From AC-32 sp038237925 (GTDB lineage: Bacteria; Actinomycetota; Thermoleophilia; Gaiellales; Gaiellaceae): a DNA stretch of 64,000 nt. The stretch is from the NCBI GenBank assembly GCA_038237925.1, contig JBBRYF010000002.1, positions 101,542 through 165,541 on the forward strand, read 5' to 3'. Position 1 is the first letter of the stretch. Each line of letters starts with the position of its first letter. The notes beneath the pieces were generated by a model. That model made no database searches. It was not told the DNA's origin and worked only from the letters and a program-made list of their open reading frames with translations. Positions 16,677-25,680 of this stretch are shown in pieces. Both the position numbers and the translations under genes were made by a program.

Positions 16677-17948
16677 CTATCCGCGCGTGACCCGGGCGTG
16701 GCGCCTGAATGTCCTCACCTCCTCGAGGGCGGCCTGGAGGGGCGCGTCCCTTTGCCACTCGACCACCGGCACTCCGAGCCGCAGGTAGGACGAGCGCAAC
16801 GCGTCGCGGCGCAGCAGCCAGAGCCGATACGCCAGGTCGTCGAGCGGCCCACTGCCCGCGCTGACGAACGGCACCGGCGAGATCTCGATCACCGCGAGGT
16901 CGAAGCCGCGGGCGCGCAGGTCGACGAGCGCGCCCACCGAGCGCTCGTCGAGCAGCGGGGTCAGCGCGAGGACGAGCGCGTTCGGCGGCAGCGTCCGCAC
17001 GGGCAGGACGTCGATGTCCTTCCACGCGTAGCTGAGGAAGATCTCGGCGTCGAGCAGCGAGTCGAGCACGCGGTAGAGCTGGACGACGCCGCTCGAGACG
17101 GTGAGCCAGTTGAGCACGCCACCGAAGGCGACCAGGCCGACGCGGTCCTTCTCGCCGATGTAGTGGGCCGCGAGCGAGCCGGCGGCCTCGACGGCGAGGT
17201 CGAGCGTGCTCGTGCCGCCGCTCCTCGCCTCCGCGAAGGTGTCGAGGAAGATCACGACGTCGGTATTCCGTTCCGGGTGCGTCTCGTTCACCCACGGCTC
17301 GCCGCGGCGCGCGGTCGCGCGCCAGTTGATGCGACGAATCCGGTCGCCGGGGACGAACTGCCGCAGGTCGGCGAACTCGATCCCCTCGCCGCGCGTTCTC
17401 GGCGACTGGTTCCCGGCGAACGTCTGCGTGTCGAGCGGGCGTAGGATCTTCTCCAGCGCCTCGCCACGGGGATAGACCTTCAGCGGCCGGCGCAGCTCGA
17501 GCGTCTGCTCGAAGGCGAGCAGGCCGAGACGGTCCTGGGCGCGCAAGAGGACGTCGCCGACGAGATAGGCGCCCCAGTGGTCGCAGCGCAGAGGCAGCTC
17601 GACCTCGTGCCGCTCGCCTGCGTGCAGGTGCACGAGCTGCGGGTTCGGGCCCTCGGCGCGAAGCCCGTCGGGAAGGTCGAGCAGCAGCTCGAGCCGCTCG
17701 GCCGTCGTGTGCGCGCGCAGCTCCAGGAAGGCGGTCACGGCCTCGCCTTCGACCTGCCGCTCGGCGTCGAGCTCGAGCACGCCCGTCACTTCGGGGGCGT
17801 GCGCGAGCGAGAGGCCCGCGGCGAGCAGGACCGCGAACGGTGCGGCGAGCGCGGCGAGCTCCGGCCGGCCGAGCACGAGCGCCGCGAGCACCCCGGCCCC
17901 CGCGAGCGCAGCGTAGGCGCCGAGCTTCGAGGTCGCCGCGCGCGTCAC
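16677..17948 (-). CDS. DUF58 domain protein (MoxR-associated)
   Basis: A 423-aa protein: two N-terminal transmembrane segments, a beta-rich middle, then the DUF58 core (RTRGEGIEFADLRQFVPGDR, INWRATARRGEPWVNE) and a von Willebrand A-like region (VVIFLDTFAEAR). DUF58 proteins pair with MoxR AAA+ ATPases. GTG start overlaps the MoxR stop as GTGA. Confidence 0.9.
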   Translation of the reverse strand: MTRAATSKLGAYAALAGAGVLAALVLGRPELAALAAPFAVLLAAGLSLAHAPEVTGVLELDAERQVEGEAVTAFLELRAHTTAERLELLLDLPDGLRAEGPNPQLVHLHAGERHEVELPLRCDHWGAYLVGDVLLRAQDRLGLLAFEQTLELRRPLKVYPRGEALEKILRPLDTQTFAGNQSPRTRGEGIEFADLRQFVPGDRIRRINWRATARRGEPWVNETHPERNTDVVIFLDTFAEARSGGTSTLDLAVEAAGSLAAHYIGEKDRVGLVAFGGVLNWLTVSSGVVQLYRVLDSLLDAEIFLSYAWKDIDVLPVRTLPPNALVLALTPLLDERSVGALVDLRARGFDLAVIEISPVPFVSAGSGPLDDLAYRLWLLRRDALRSSYLRLGVPVVEWQRDAPLQAALEEVRTFRRHARVTRG

Positions 17949-18907
17949 TCGGCGGCGGGTTCGGCCTCGGGCGTCGGAACGCGGTCGAGCAGCCCGAGCA
18001 CGATGTCGTCGGGCCGGAGGCGCTGCACCCAGAGCTCCGGCCGCAGGGCGATCCGGTGTGCGAGCGCTGGGACCGCGACCGCCTTCACGTCGTCGGGCGT
18101 CACGTAGTCGCGGCCGGCCACGGCGGCCCTGCAGCGCGAGAGCTTCAGCAGCGCGAGCGAGCCGCGCGGGCTCGCGCCGACCTGCACGCCGTTGGCGGAG
18201 CGCGTTGCGGCGACGAGGTCGACGATGTACATCCCGACGCTGCGGTCGACGTGCACCTGCTCGACTGCGCGCTGCATCTCGAGCAGCTCATCGCGCCCGA
18301 CGACCGGCTCGAGCTCGAGCTCGTCGACGGTTCGCTGCAGGCGCCGCTCGAGCACCTCCCATTCCTGGTCGCGGTCCGGGTAGCCGACGCCGATCCGCAG
18401 CAGGAAGCGGTCGAGCTGTGCCTCCGGCAGCGCGTAGGTTCCCTCGTACTCGATCGGGTTCTGCGTCGCCAGGACGAGGAACGGCGGCTCGAGCGCGCGC
18501 GTGACTCCCTCGATCGTCACCTGCCGCTCCTGCATCGCCTCGAGCAGCGCCGCCTGCGTCTTCGGTGGGGCGCGGTTGATCTCGTCGGCGAGGAGAAGGT
18601 TGGTGAAGATCGGCCCGGCCCGGAACTCGAAGTCGCCTTCGCGTTGGTTGTAGATCGACGCGCCGGTGACGTCCGAGGGCATCAGGTCGGGCGTGAACTG
18701 GATGCGAGTGAAGCCGATGCTCGTCACCTGGGCGAAGGCGCGGGCGATCAGCGTCTTCGCGAGACCGGGGAAGTCCTCGATCAGCACGTGGCCGTCGGCG
18801 AGCATCCCGAGGAGCACGAGCTCGAGCGCCTCGCGCTTGCCGACGATCACGCGCTCGACCTCGTCGAGCACGGCGCTCGAGCGTCGTGCAACGTCGTCGA
18901 CGTTCAC
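17945..18907 (-). CDS. MoxR family AAA+ ATPase
   Basis: A 320-aa AAA+ chaperone-like ATPase. Seen: VIVGKREALELVLLGML, Walker A variant EDFPGLAKTLIA, Walker B LLLADEIN, the MoxR signature PPKTQAALLEAMQERQVT and sensor segment FLVLATQNPIEYEGTY. MoxR ATPases help to mature or activate protein complexes together with VWA or DUF58 partners. GTG at 18907 overlaps the upstream TGA as GTGA; the longer frame upstream is shadow. Confidence 0.94.
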   Translation of the reverse strand: MNVDDVARRSSAVLDEVERVIVGKREALELVLLGMLADGHVLIEDFPGLAKTLIARAFAQVTSIGFTRIQFTPDLMPSDVTGASIYNQREGDFEFRAGPIFTNLLLADEINRAPPKTQAALLEAMQERQVTIEGVTRALEPPFLVLATQNPIEYEGTYALPEAQLDRFLLRIGVGYPDRDQEWEVLERRLQRTVDELELEPVVGRDELLEMQRAVEQVHVDRSVGMYIVDLVAATRSANGVQVGASPRGSLALLKLSRCRAAVAGRDYVTPDDVKAVAVPALAHRIALRPELWVQRLRPDDIVLGLLDRVPTPEAEPAAE

Positions 18908-19407
18908 AGCGCCTCCAGCCCTTCGACGGCGCGGCGCAGCGCATCCGGAGCGATCCCGGAGGCGTGCCGGTCGGTCGGTGTCTCCCGCTCGGGCCGGACG
19001 AGCTCCCAGAGCTCCTCGCCCACCGCCTCCTCGCTCTCGTCCAGCCGGAGCCCGCGCACGGCCAGCCGCATCCCGGCGATCTCGCGCAGCTGCGGCAGCA
19101 GGTGGGCGTGGAGGTCGAACGCGGTGGCGGTCGCCATCGTCAGCTCCCGCTCGAGCCGCTCGAGCTCGGCCAGCCGTTGCCGCTCCGCGGGCTCGCGCTC
19201 GAGGGCCACGACGATCGCGGGCACGTCCTCCCGCGGGTAGGCCTCCCGCGCCAGGACGACGACGTCGAGGAGCGCGATCCCGCCGACCACGAGGATGTAG
19301 ATGTCGAGCTCGAGCGTGAACCAGCCGCGTGCGAGAAGGCGCGCGAACAGCAGCGCGACCGACGCCAGGCACGTGAAGAAGACCCAGGCTCCGAAGAGAC
19401 GCTTCAC
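18904..19407 (-). CDS. Two-TM membrane protein in MoxR operon
   Basis: A 167-aa protein with two transmembrane helices at about residues 5-22 and 31-50 and a charged cytoplasmic tail of about 115 residues that looks helical (LEREPAERQRLAELERLERE). GTG start overlaps the DUF4129 stop as GTGA. I do not recognise the family; its place between DUF4129 and MoxR suggests a membrane adaptor of this system. Confidence 0.7.
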   Translation of the reverse strand: MKRLFGAWVFFTCLASVALLFARLLARGWFTLELDIYILVVGGIALLDVVVLAREAYPREDVPAIVVALEREPAERQRLAELERLERELTMATATAFDLHAHLLPQLREIAGMRLAVRGLRLDESEEAVGEELWELVRPERETPTDRHASGIAPDALRRAVEGLEAL

Positions 19408-20282
19408 GCGGCAGCCTTCACCGTCTCCGCCTCGAGCTCGGCCCGCAGCGAGACGAGCGCCTCGATCGCGTCGTCCTTCATCGACGCGTCGATCGTGTGC
19501 CGGCTGAACTTGGCGCGCTCGTAGAGCCCGGTCAGGCTGCGCACTGCGGAGACGCTGACGCCGAGCCGCTCGAGCGCCCGGTCGACATACTCGCGCGGCG
19601 TCTCCGCCGGGTCGCGCGGCACGTGGTGTGCCGCGAAGGTCTTCTCGAGCCGCTTGAACGCGCCGATCACGGCTCGGCGGGGATCCTTCTCCGCACGCAG
19701 GTCGTCCAGCGTGTCGGCGAGCACCTCGTCGAGCGCGGCGGTGAGCGCGGCCTCGCTCTCCCAGTCGGCGCCGCGGTACCGCTTCCAGACGAGCGCGGCG
19801 ACGAGACCGAGGACGACCGCGAGCAAGAGTGACGCGAGCACCAGGGCCGGCAGCCACTGGAACTGCGCCGTCGCCGTGTGACCTGCGTGGAGCGGTGGGC
19901 CTTTGCCCTGTTTCAGCTTCTGCAGCCCGGCGGCCGGCGGTCCGCTGTGGTTCCTGTTCGAGTAGTAGCGCACCCCGAGCGCGACCGGAAGTCCGAGGAG
20001 GACCAGCCCCAGCAGGCTGAGCAGCTGACGGCGGCTCGCACCGCCTTCCAGCAAGCGTTGCCGGCGGCGCAGGGAGAACACCCAGAGGACGATCAGCGCG
20101 CCGATCGGGAAGAGCACGAACATCAGGCTCGCGAGGTAGACGAAGACGAGCCTCGGCGCATCCGAGCTCCCGCCGCCGCCCGAGCCGCCGCCGGGACGGT
20201 GCGCGTGGCTTGCGATCGCGACGAGGGCGAGGAGCGCCGTCAGCCCGACACCGCTCAGGACGAGCCTGCGACCGCCGCTCAT
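19404..20282 (-). CDS. DUF4129 domain membrane protein
   Basis: A 292-aa protein with an N-terminal helix, a Gly/Ser linker, two further transmembrane segments and a fourth near residue 150, followed by the cytoplasmic DUF4129 region (AVIGAFKRLEKTFAAHHVPRDPAETPREYVDRAL, here given only as landmarks around residues 210-245). DUF4129 domains are typical members of MoxR/DUF58/transglutaminase clusters. Function unknown. Confidence 0.8.
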   Translation of the reverse strand: MSGGRRLVLSGVGLTALLALVAIASHAHRPGGGSGGGGSSDAPRLVFVYLASLMFVLFPIGALIVLWVFSLRRRQRLLEGGASRRQLLSLLGLVLLGLPVALGVRYYSNRNHSGPPAAGLQKLKQGKGPPLHAGHTATAQFQWLPALVLASLLLAVVLGLVAALVWKRYRGADWESEAALTAALDEVLADTLDDLRAEKDPRRAVIGAFKRLEKTFAAHHVPRDPAETPREYVDRALERLGVSVSAVRSLTGLYERAKFSRHTIDASMKDDAIEALVSLRAELEAETVKAAA

Positions 20283-20291
20283 GGAGGAACC

Positions 20292-21176
20292 CTAGACAAG
20301 CACGGTCGCAGCGCCACGCTCGGCCTCGAAGACGGCGCTCTCGACGTCGCCGAGATCCTCGCCGTCGGCCTGGAGCGGAAGCGGCCGGTCGCACACGATC
20401 TCGACGCGGTCGACGTCGTGCGCGTGGAGCACGCCGGCGGTGCCGGCGACGCCGTTGCCGACGAGTCGACGAAGCAGTCCGGGCAGGCCGGAGCCGCGAA
20501 TCTCCTGCGGCGCGACGACGTCGAGCCCGAGCTCGAAGCGCGCCGCCGGTGCGACGTGCAACGCCACCGCTCCGACGTACGAATACGGATCGGTGTTCGC
20601 GACGAGCGCGAAGGCGGCTCTCCCCAGGCCTAGCACCTCGAGCGCCGGCCCGAAGCGGCCGCGCCGCCCGGCGACGAGGCGCGCCGCCGCTCCGATGTAG
20701 GCGAGGTCGCCCGGGCGCCTCCCGTCCTCGCGGCGACCGAGCCCGTCGACGCGGCGCACGAGGTCAGCATCGAGGCCGACCCCCGCCGCGAAGCCGAACC
20801 GCCGGCCGTTCACGCGACCGAGCGAGATCGAGCGCGTCCGCCCCGCCTGAAGTGCCTCGGCGACGCCGCTCGCTGCGGCGGCGAGGTCGCGCGGCAGCCC
20901 GAGCGCGCGCGGGAGCACGTTTGTCCTGCCGCCCGGTAGGAAGCCGAGCGGCACACCGTCGGGCGCGCCGTTCAGCACCTCGTTGAAGCCCCCGTCGCCG
21001 GAGTAGACGACGACGGCGTCGCCGCCGGCCGCGGACGCGAGCTCGACCGCGTGGCCCGGGCGCTCGGTGAACATCGTCCGCACCGCGCCTGCGCGCGCCA
21101 GCTCGTGCTCAACGACCCGCACCCGCTCCTCGGTCACGGCGCTCGCGAACGGGTTCACGATCAGGACGACATCCAT
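20292..21176 (-). CDS. Diacylglycerol kinase-family lipid kinase
   Basis: About 294 aa, DAGK catalytic fold: MDVVLIVNPFASA start, phosphate-binding VVVYSGDGGFNEVLNG (family GGDGTxNEV; here SGDGGFNEV), PLGFLPGGRTNVLPRAL and a C-terminal LQADGE. YegS/LCB5-like kinases phosphorylate diacylglycerol or related lipids. ATG 21176 chosen over a longer Cys/Ser-rich extension. Divergent from the lipoprotein gene with only 25 bp between starts. Confidence 0.85.
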   Translation of the reverse strand: MDVVLIVNPFASAVTEERVRVVEHELARAGAVRTMFTERPGHAVELASAAGGDAVVVYSGDGGFNEVLNGAPDGVPLGFLPGGRTNVLPRALGLPRDLAAAASGVAEALQAGRTRSISLGRVNGRRFGFAAGVGLDADLVRRVDGLGRREDGRRPGDLAYIGAAARLVAGRRGRFGPALEVLGLGRAAFALVANTDPYSYVGAVALHVAPAARFELGLDVVAPQEIRGSGLPGLLRRLVGNGVAGTAGVLHAHDVDRVEIVCDRPLPLQADGEDLGDVESAVFEAERGAATVLV

Positions 21177-21201
21177 AAGCTCCACGAGGATGTCATTTGC
21201 C

Positions 21202-21723
21202 GTGAGGTCGGCCGTGATGACCGCGCTCTGCCTCGCGCTGCTCGCCGGCTGCGGGGACGGAAGCAACAAGACGGTGGCGCACGTCGGCGGCGACGCGATC
21301 ACGACGAAGCAGCTCGACGGGCTCGTCTCGCACTTCCGCACCCAGGCGCAGCGCGACGGCAAGGAGTTCCCGCAGGACGGCACGCGGGCCTTCAAGCAAC
21401 TCCGCAACCAGCTGCTCAGCCTGCTGGTCTACCGGGTCGAGCTGCAGCAGGCTGCGGTGCGCCTCGGCGTGAAGGCCGATCCCAACGAGATCACGCGGCG
21501 CCTGGGGGCAACGGGCAGCGGCGAGCAGGAGGGCGATCCGGGCGCCGACACGTTCGCGCGTGACTCTGTCGAGGCGCAGCTGCTGACGGAGGGAATCTTC
21601 GCGAAGGTCGCCCGCGGCGTGAAGGGCTCCGCGGCCCGCAACCGGAAGATGGCCGCGTTCGTCGCCCGGCTCCAGCGCGAGACAACGGTGCGCTACGAGC
21701 CCGGCTACAAACCGGGCTCGTAG
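21202..21723 (+). CDS. SurA_N-like lipoprotein
   Basis: A 173-aa exported protein: short signal (RSAVMTALCLALLAGC) with lipobox LAGC, then a SurA N-terminal-type helical domain (VAHVGGDAITTKQLDGLV..., QLRNQLLSLLVYRVELQQAAVRLGVK). The parvulin PPIase domain of full PrsA/SurA proteins is missing, so it is probably a small membrane-tethered chaperone. Start GTG 21202 gives a basic residue before the hydrophobic core; ATG 21217 is the alternative. Confidence 0.75.
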   Translation: MRSAVMTALCLALLAGCGDGSNKTVAHVGGDAITTKQLDGLVSHFRTQAQRDGKEFPQDGTRAFKQLRNQLLSLLVYRVELQQAAVRLGVKADPNEITRRLGATGSGEQEGDPGADTFARDSVEAQLLTEGIFAKVARGVKGSAARNRKMAAFVARLQRETTVRYEPGYKPGS

Positions 21724-21735
21724 CGCGTCAACGCC

Positions 21736-24090
21736 TCAGCAGGGGCTTCCCCCCGGGGTCCCGCCGAGAGCGAAGTCGAAGGAGTGCGTCGCGTCGACGT
21801 CCGCGTAGAGATCGTTCGCGTCGTTGCGACCGAAGGTGAACGCGGTCACGTTGTAGAGCGCGTTCCCGACCGGCAGCCCGATCCCGAAGCCGCCGTTGAC
21901 CGGCACATCGACCGAGATCGTGTTCCCGCAGACGCGGCCCTGGACGGCCATCGTGCGCGGGTAGTCGACGACCTTGCAGTTCTGCGGCGTCGTGTCGGTG
22001 CACGTCGTCGAGCCGGCGAAGAACTGCGGTGCGAGCCCACCCGTCGACTCGGCGCCGACGTAGAAGACCCGGTAGGCCTCCTCGCCGAAGTCGCCGACCG
22101 ACAGCGCCTGGAAGCGCGTCAGCCACACGGCGTTCGTCTTGCCCGGCGGCGGGAGCATCCCCGCGAGGTTGGCGACGCTCATCTTCACCCGCAGCATGCT
22201 CGGGCTCGCCATGCTCAGCGCGACGTTGGAGAGGTCGAGCTGCGGCTGGTTCGGGCCCGCGCCGGTGGGCGAGTAGTGCGGCCACTGCGCGTCGCCCGTG
22301 ACGTCCTTCATCGGGCTCTTCGGCACCGGCTCCTTGGCCGACTTGCCCGTGACCGTCTTGCCTTGCAGCTGGCGCACCTCGTAGAGATGGGCGCCGTGGT
22401 GCTGGCTCGTCGTGTCGTTGTAGACGATCCGGATCGCGCCGGTCTTGTCGAGGTTCAGCGCGAAGTAGTCGGCCATCGTGCGGTCACCGCTCGAGACCGT
22501 GCAGCCGATGCCCTGGTTGCAGATCTGGCCGTAGTGCATCGGCTTCTCGGTGAACCGCTGCTGGGCGATCGTCGACGAGAGCGAGGCGGCGTTCGACACG
22601 ACCGCCGCGTAGCCCCACCACTTGACAGTCGTCGCGCCCTGCGGATCCGTCGCCCAGTTCGGGAACGTGTCCGGCTGGCCGGCGGTGTCGGTCGCGTACC
22701 ACGCGAGCGCGAGCTGCCCTGCTGAGCCGGCCTGCGCCCAGAGGAACTCCGCGGTCGTCGCGGGGGCCGTGCTCACGCGCACCGGGGTCGTCCAGCTCTC
22801 GCCCTTGTCGGTCGAGGACGAGTAGTAGACGCCGCTGTCGTTCGTGTCGACCCAGGCCGCGTAGACGTTGCCGCCGCTGTCGGTGGCAAGCGCCGGGAAG
22901 AGGTGCCCGGGTCCGCCGCCGCCCGGCGAGGTCGGGAGCGTGACGTTGTGGAAGACGATCCCCGTGCGCTGACCGGGGGCGACATGGCCGATGGTCACGC
23001 GCACGTGATTCCCCTCGCTGCACGCGTAGTAGAGGGTCCGCGTGACCTGGTCGAACCGGATCTGCCCGCAGGTCGCGTCGGCCGCGAGCGGCATCGGCGC
23101 GTTGGCCGAGGCGTTCTGCCAGACGAGGCCGCCGACCGGGTCCGTGGCGCTGGTCGAGCCGGGGCTCGAGTAGATGTACGTCCCGACCGCCGACTCGTGG
23201 AAGGCGAGGAAGATGGTGTTGTCGGCCGCGGTCGTCGTCGTCCCGTTGTCGACCGCGAACCACTGCCGGTCGACGGCGGCGTTCTGCACCGCGACCGGGT
23301 TCTTGCGCCAGGTGTTGCCGTCGTCGTTCGAGACCGAGGTGCCGAGGTTCACCAGGCCCTCGAGGTCGGCGAAGTAGTGGAAACCCTGGTCGTCGACCGC
23401 GATGTCGGTGTCGCCGCCGCCCGGAGGCGCGTCGGGCCTGAGGCCGGCGGGGCTGTCGAGGTGGAACTCGAGCCCGTTGTCGGTCGAGCGGTGGATGAAG
23501 GAGTTCTGCGTCGTCGTGCCGTACGGCCCACTCTCCCAGTAGTCGTTCGTCTTCGGGTCGAGGAAGTTCAGCGGCTCACCCTCGGTGCGCTGCGGGTCGA
23601 CCACCGTGGCCGGGCTGAAGACGAGCTTGCCGGCGACGTACTTCGGCGCCGGCGTGCCGCCGTTGCCGCCGGTGCCCGAGCCGGGAGTCCCGGGCGCGAC
23701 CGGCGCGCTGCTCGTCGAGTAGGTGCCGGTGTAGTCGTACGGCGCCGCGACGAGGCCCCCCGGGAAGGAGCAGACCTGGGCGTGCCAGGTGCCGGGCGGG
23801 AGGTCGGCGCTCTGGTAGACGATCTCCTCCGGGCTCGTGGCCGTGTCGCCGTGGGCCTTGAGGGCGCCGCTCGGGTCGTAGAGGTCGATCGTGATGTCGT
23901 TGGCCGAGATCGTCTCGGCCGCCACGACGTCGATCGTGGTCTCGCCGGCGGCGACGGCGATCGGGTGCATCGGCCCGCACGAGGTCGGAGTGACGCTGCC
24001 GGAAAAGGTGCCGGAGTCGGCCTTGGCCGTGCCACCCACGACGAGGAAGGCGGCCGCCACTCCGGCGAGGGCGAGAAATCGCAGACCCAT
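21736..24090 (-). CDS. Large secreted BNR/sialidase-like beta-propeller protein
   Basis: A 784-aa secreted protein. Signal peptide at about 1-24 (MGLRFLALAGVAAAFLVVGG), then an immunoglobulin/prepeptidase-like region, a Thr/Gly-Pro linker near residue 150 and a propeller with BNR-type repeats (HRSTDNGLEFH, SNDDGNTWRK, SSSTDKGESWTTP). The C-terminal third is a beta-rich domain with paired Cys. ATG 24090 has an AAGGAG site 5 nt upstream. Enzymatic sialidase activity is not shown; many such proteins are of unknown role. An 18-bp dyad lies about 80 bp upstream. Confidence 0.75.
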   Translation of the reverse strand: MGLRFLALAGVAAAFLVVGGTAKADSGTFSGSVTPTSCGPMHPIAVAAGETTIDVVAAETISANDITIDLYDPSGALKAHGDTATSPEEIVYQSADLPPGTWHAQVCSFPGGLVAAPYDYTGTYSTSSAPVAPGTPGSGTGGNGGTPAPKYVAGKLVFSPATVVDPQRTEGEPLNFLDPKTNDYWESGPYGTTTQNSFIHRSTDNGLEFHLDSPAGLRPDAPPGGGDTDIAVDDQGFHYFADLEGLVNLGTSVSNDDGNTWRKNPVAVQNAAVDRQWFAVDNGTTTTAADNTIFLAFHESAVGTYIYSSPGSTSATDPVGGLVWQNASANAPMPLAADATCGQIRFDQVTRTLYYACSEGNHVRVTIGHVAPGQRTGIVFHNVTLPTSPGGGGPGHLFPALATDSGGNVYAAWVDTNDSGVYYSSSTDKGESWTTPVRVSTAPATTAEFLWAQAGSAGQLALAWYATDTAGQPDTFPNWATDPQGATTVKWWGYAAVVSNAASLSSTIAQQRFTEKPMHYGQICNQGIGCTVSSGDRTMADYFALNLDKTGAIRIVYNDTTSQHHGAHLYEVRQLQGKTVTGKSAKEPVPKSPMKDVTGDAQWPHYSPTGAGPNQPQLDLSNVALSMASPSMLRVKMSVANLAGMLPPPGKTNAVWLTRFQALSVGDFGEEAYRVFYVGAESTGGLAPQFFAGSTTCTDTTPQNCKVVDYPRTMAVQGRVCGNTISVDVPVNGGFGIGLPVGNALYNVTAFTFGRNDANDLYADVDATHSFDFALGGTPGGSPC

Positions 24091-24170
24091 GAATGCTCCT
24101 TCGAAATCGATCGGTCGGGAATCTCCCGCCGACCTAGCCGCGACGATTGCGCTGCAAACCACCCGTTTTT

Positions 24171-24188
24171 TGACTGACTAATCAGTCA
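24171..24188. promoter_or_regulatory. TetR-type operator-like dyad TGACTGA-CTAA-TCAGTCA
   Basis: Perfect 7-bp arms with a 4-bp spacer. It overlaps the stop codon of the TetR gene and lies about 80 bp before the start of the secreted BNR gene. The shape and length are those of operators bound by TetR dimers, but its owner is not known; the neighbouring TetR more plausibly binds the site at 24768-24781. Confidence 0.5.
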
Positions 24189-24757
24189 GGCGTCGCATAC
24201 CCGCGCATTCCGTCGAGCAGGAGCGCGTAGAAGCGGTCGGCGAGCTCGTCGGTGTCGCGGCCTGGCCGCAGCCACGTGTACGCCCAGTTCGCCGCCGACA
24301 GCGCGAGCAGCGCCGCGGTCGCGTCGTCGAGGTCGCTGCGCAGCTCGCCGAGCTCACGACCCTCGCGGAAGAGCGCGCGAATCCGCTCCTCGTAGCAGCG
24401 TCGCTCGCCGATGATCTCGTCCCGCCGCTCGCCCTCGAGATAGCGCCACTCCTGCACGAAGACAGTCGCCACGTCAAGCTGGTCGGCGACGACGCGCAGG
24501 TGCGAGCGCAGCGCGAGCCGGATCTTCTCGGCGGGACGAAGCGCGTCGTCGATCGCGTCGAGGCCGGCGTGGAACGCGCGCGCTCCCTCGAGCATCGTCT
24601 CGTACAGCAGGTCCTGCTTGGACGAGATGTGCGCGTAGAGCGAGCCCTTCTGCACGCCGAGCGCCTCGGCGATCTCGCCGATCGAGGTGCCGTGGTAGCC
24701 CTTCTCGGCAAAGAGGCGGGCCGCCTGCCTCGTCAGCTCCACTCGTCGTGCGGACAC
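24182..24757 (-). CDS. TetR family repressor, PaaR-like
   Basis: A 191-aa one-component regulator with an N-terminal helix-turn-helix (AARLFAEKGYHGTSIGEIAEALGVQKGSLYAHISSK, residues about 11-46) and an all-helical ligand domain. It is divergent from paaABCD with 26 bp between starts, and that gap holds a match to the PaaR consensus, so it probably represses phenylacetate genes and is released by an aromatic acyl-CoA. GTG start at 24757. Confidence 0.88.
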   Translation of the reverse strand: MSARRVELTRQAARLFAEKGYHGTSIGEIAEALGVQKGSLYAHISSKQDLLYETMLEGARAFHAGLDAIDDALRPAEKIRLALRSHLRVVADQLDVATVFVQEWRYLEGERRDEIIGERRCYEERIRALFREGRELGELRSDLDDATAALLALSAANWAYTWLRPGRDTDELADRFYALLLDGMRGYATPD

Positions 24758-24767
24758 GATTGGTACC

Positions 24768-24781
24768 CTAACGACCGTTCG
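24768..24781. promoter_or_regulatory. PaaR-type operator between tetR and paaA
   Basis: CTAACGACCGTTCG fits the pseudopalindrome CNAACGNNCGTTNG that I recall for the Thermus PaaR repressor at every fixed position. It ends two bases before the paaA ATG, so it must overlap the transcription start, and the paaA mRNA would be leaderless or nearly so. Confidence 0.7.
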
Positions 24782-24783
24782 GT

Positions 24784-25680
24784 ATGGAAGACCGCGAGCG
24801 CGAATTCCTCGAGTACGTCCAGGGCGGCGGCCAGGTCGAGGCCGGCGACTGGATGCCCGACGAGTACCGCACGCGCCTGCGCAAGTTCATCGAGATGCAC
24901 GGCAACTCGGAGCTGATGGGCGTCCTGCCCGAGCGCGAGTGGATCCTGCGCGCGCCGACGCTGCAACGGAAGCTGGCCCTGACCGCGAAAGTGCAGGACG
25001 AGGTCGGCCACGCGCAGCTGATCTACCGCGTGGTCGAGGACCTCGGCAAGCCGCGCGAGGAGTGCCTCGACGACCTGATCTCGGGCAAGTCGAAATTCCA
25101 CAACGTCTTCCACTACCCGACGAAGACCTGGGGCGACGTGGGCGTGATCGCCTGGCTCGTCGATGCGGCCGCGATCATCAGCCAGAAGGCGCTGCTCAAG
25201 TGCTCGTACGCGCCGTACGCGCGGATCATGAAGAAGATCTGCTGGGAGGAGTCGTTCCACATCCTCCACGGCCGCGACGTGATCCTCACGCTGATGAACG
25301 GCACCGACGACCAGCGCGAGCTCGTCCAGGAGGCGCTCGACCGCTGGTGGGGCCCCCTGATGCAGTTCCACGGCAACCCGATCGAGCCCGAGAAGGACCC
25401 GATGTTCATCTGGCGGATCAAGAGCCAGGGCAACGACGAGGCGCGGCAGCAGTTCCTCGACGGCTACGTGCCGCAGATCTGGGAGCTTGGGCTGACCGTG
25501 CCCGACCCGGAGCTGCGCAAGGACGAGGAGAGCGGGCGCTGGCTCTACACCGAGCCGGACTGGGACGAGCTGATGCATGTCGTCACCGGCCACGGGCCGA
25601 AGACGCAGGACCGGCTCGACCTGCGCCGCGCCGCCCGCGAGAACTCGGCCTGGGTTCGGTCGGTCTTGCTCGCCGCGTGA
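24784..25680 (+). CDS. paaA: Phenylacetyl-CoA epoxidase catalytic subunit PaaA
   Basis: A 298-aa di-iron oxygenase subunit that epoxidises phenylacetyl-CoA. Ferritin-type ligands are visible in QDEVGHAQLIYR (Glu73, His76) and WEESFHILHG, with FHYPTKTWGDVGVIAWLVD typical of PaaA. The ATG at 24784 lies 2 bp behind the operator and has no ribosome binding site, pointing to a leaderless message. First gene of paaABCD. Confidence 0.95.
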   Translation: MEDREREFLEYVQGGGQVEAGDWMPDEYRTRLRKFIEMHGNSELMGVLPEREWILRAPTLQRKLALTAKVQDEVGHAQLIYRVVEDLGKPREECLDDLISGKSKFHNVFHYPTKTWGDVGVIAWLVDAAAIISQKALLKCSYAPYARIMKKICWEESFHILHGRDVILTLMNGTDDQRELVQEALDRWWGPLMQFHGNPIEPEKDPMFIWRIKSQGNDEARQQFLDGYVPQIWELGLTVPDPELRKDEESGRWLYTEPDWDELMHVVTGHGPKTQDRLDLRRAARENSAWVRSVLLAA

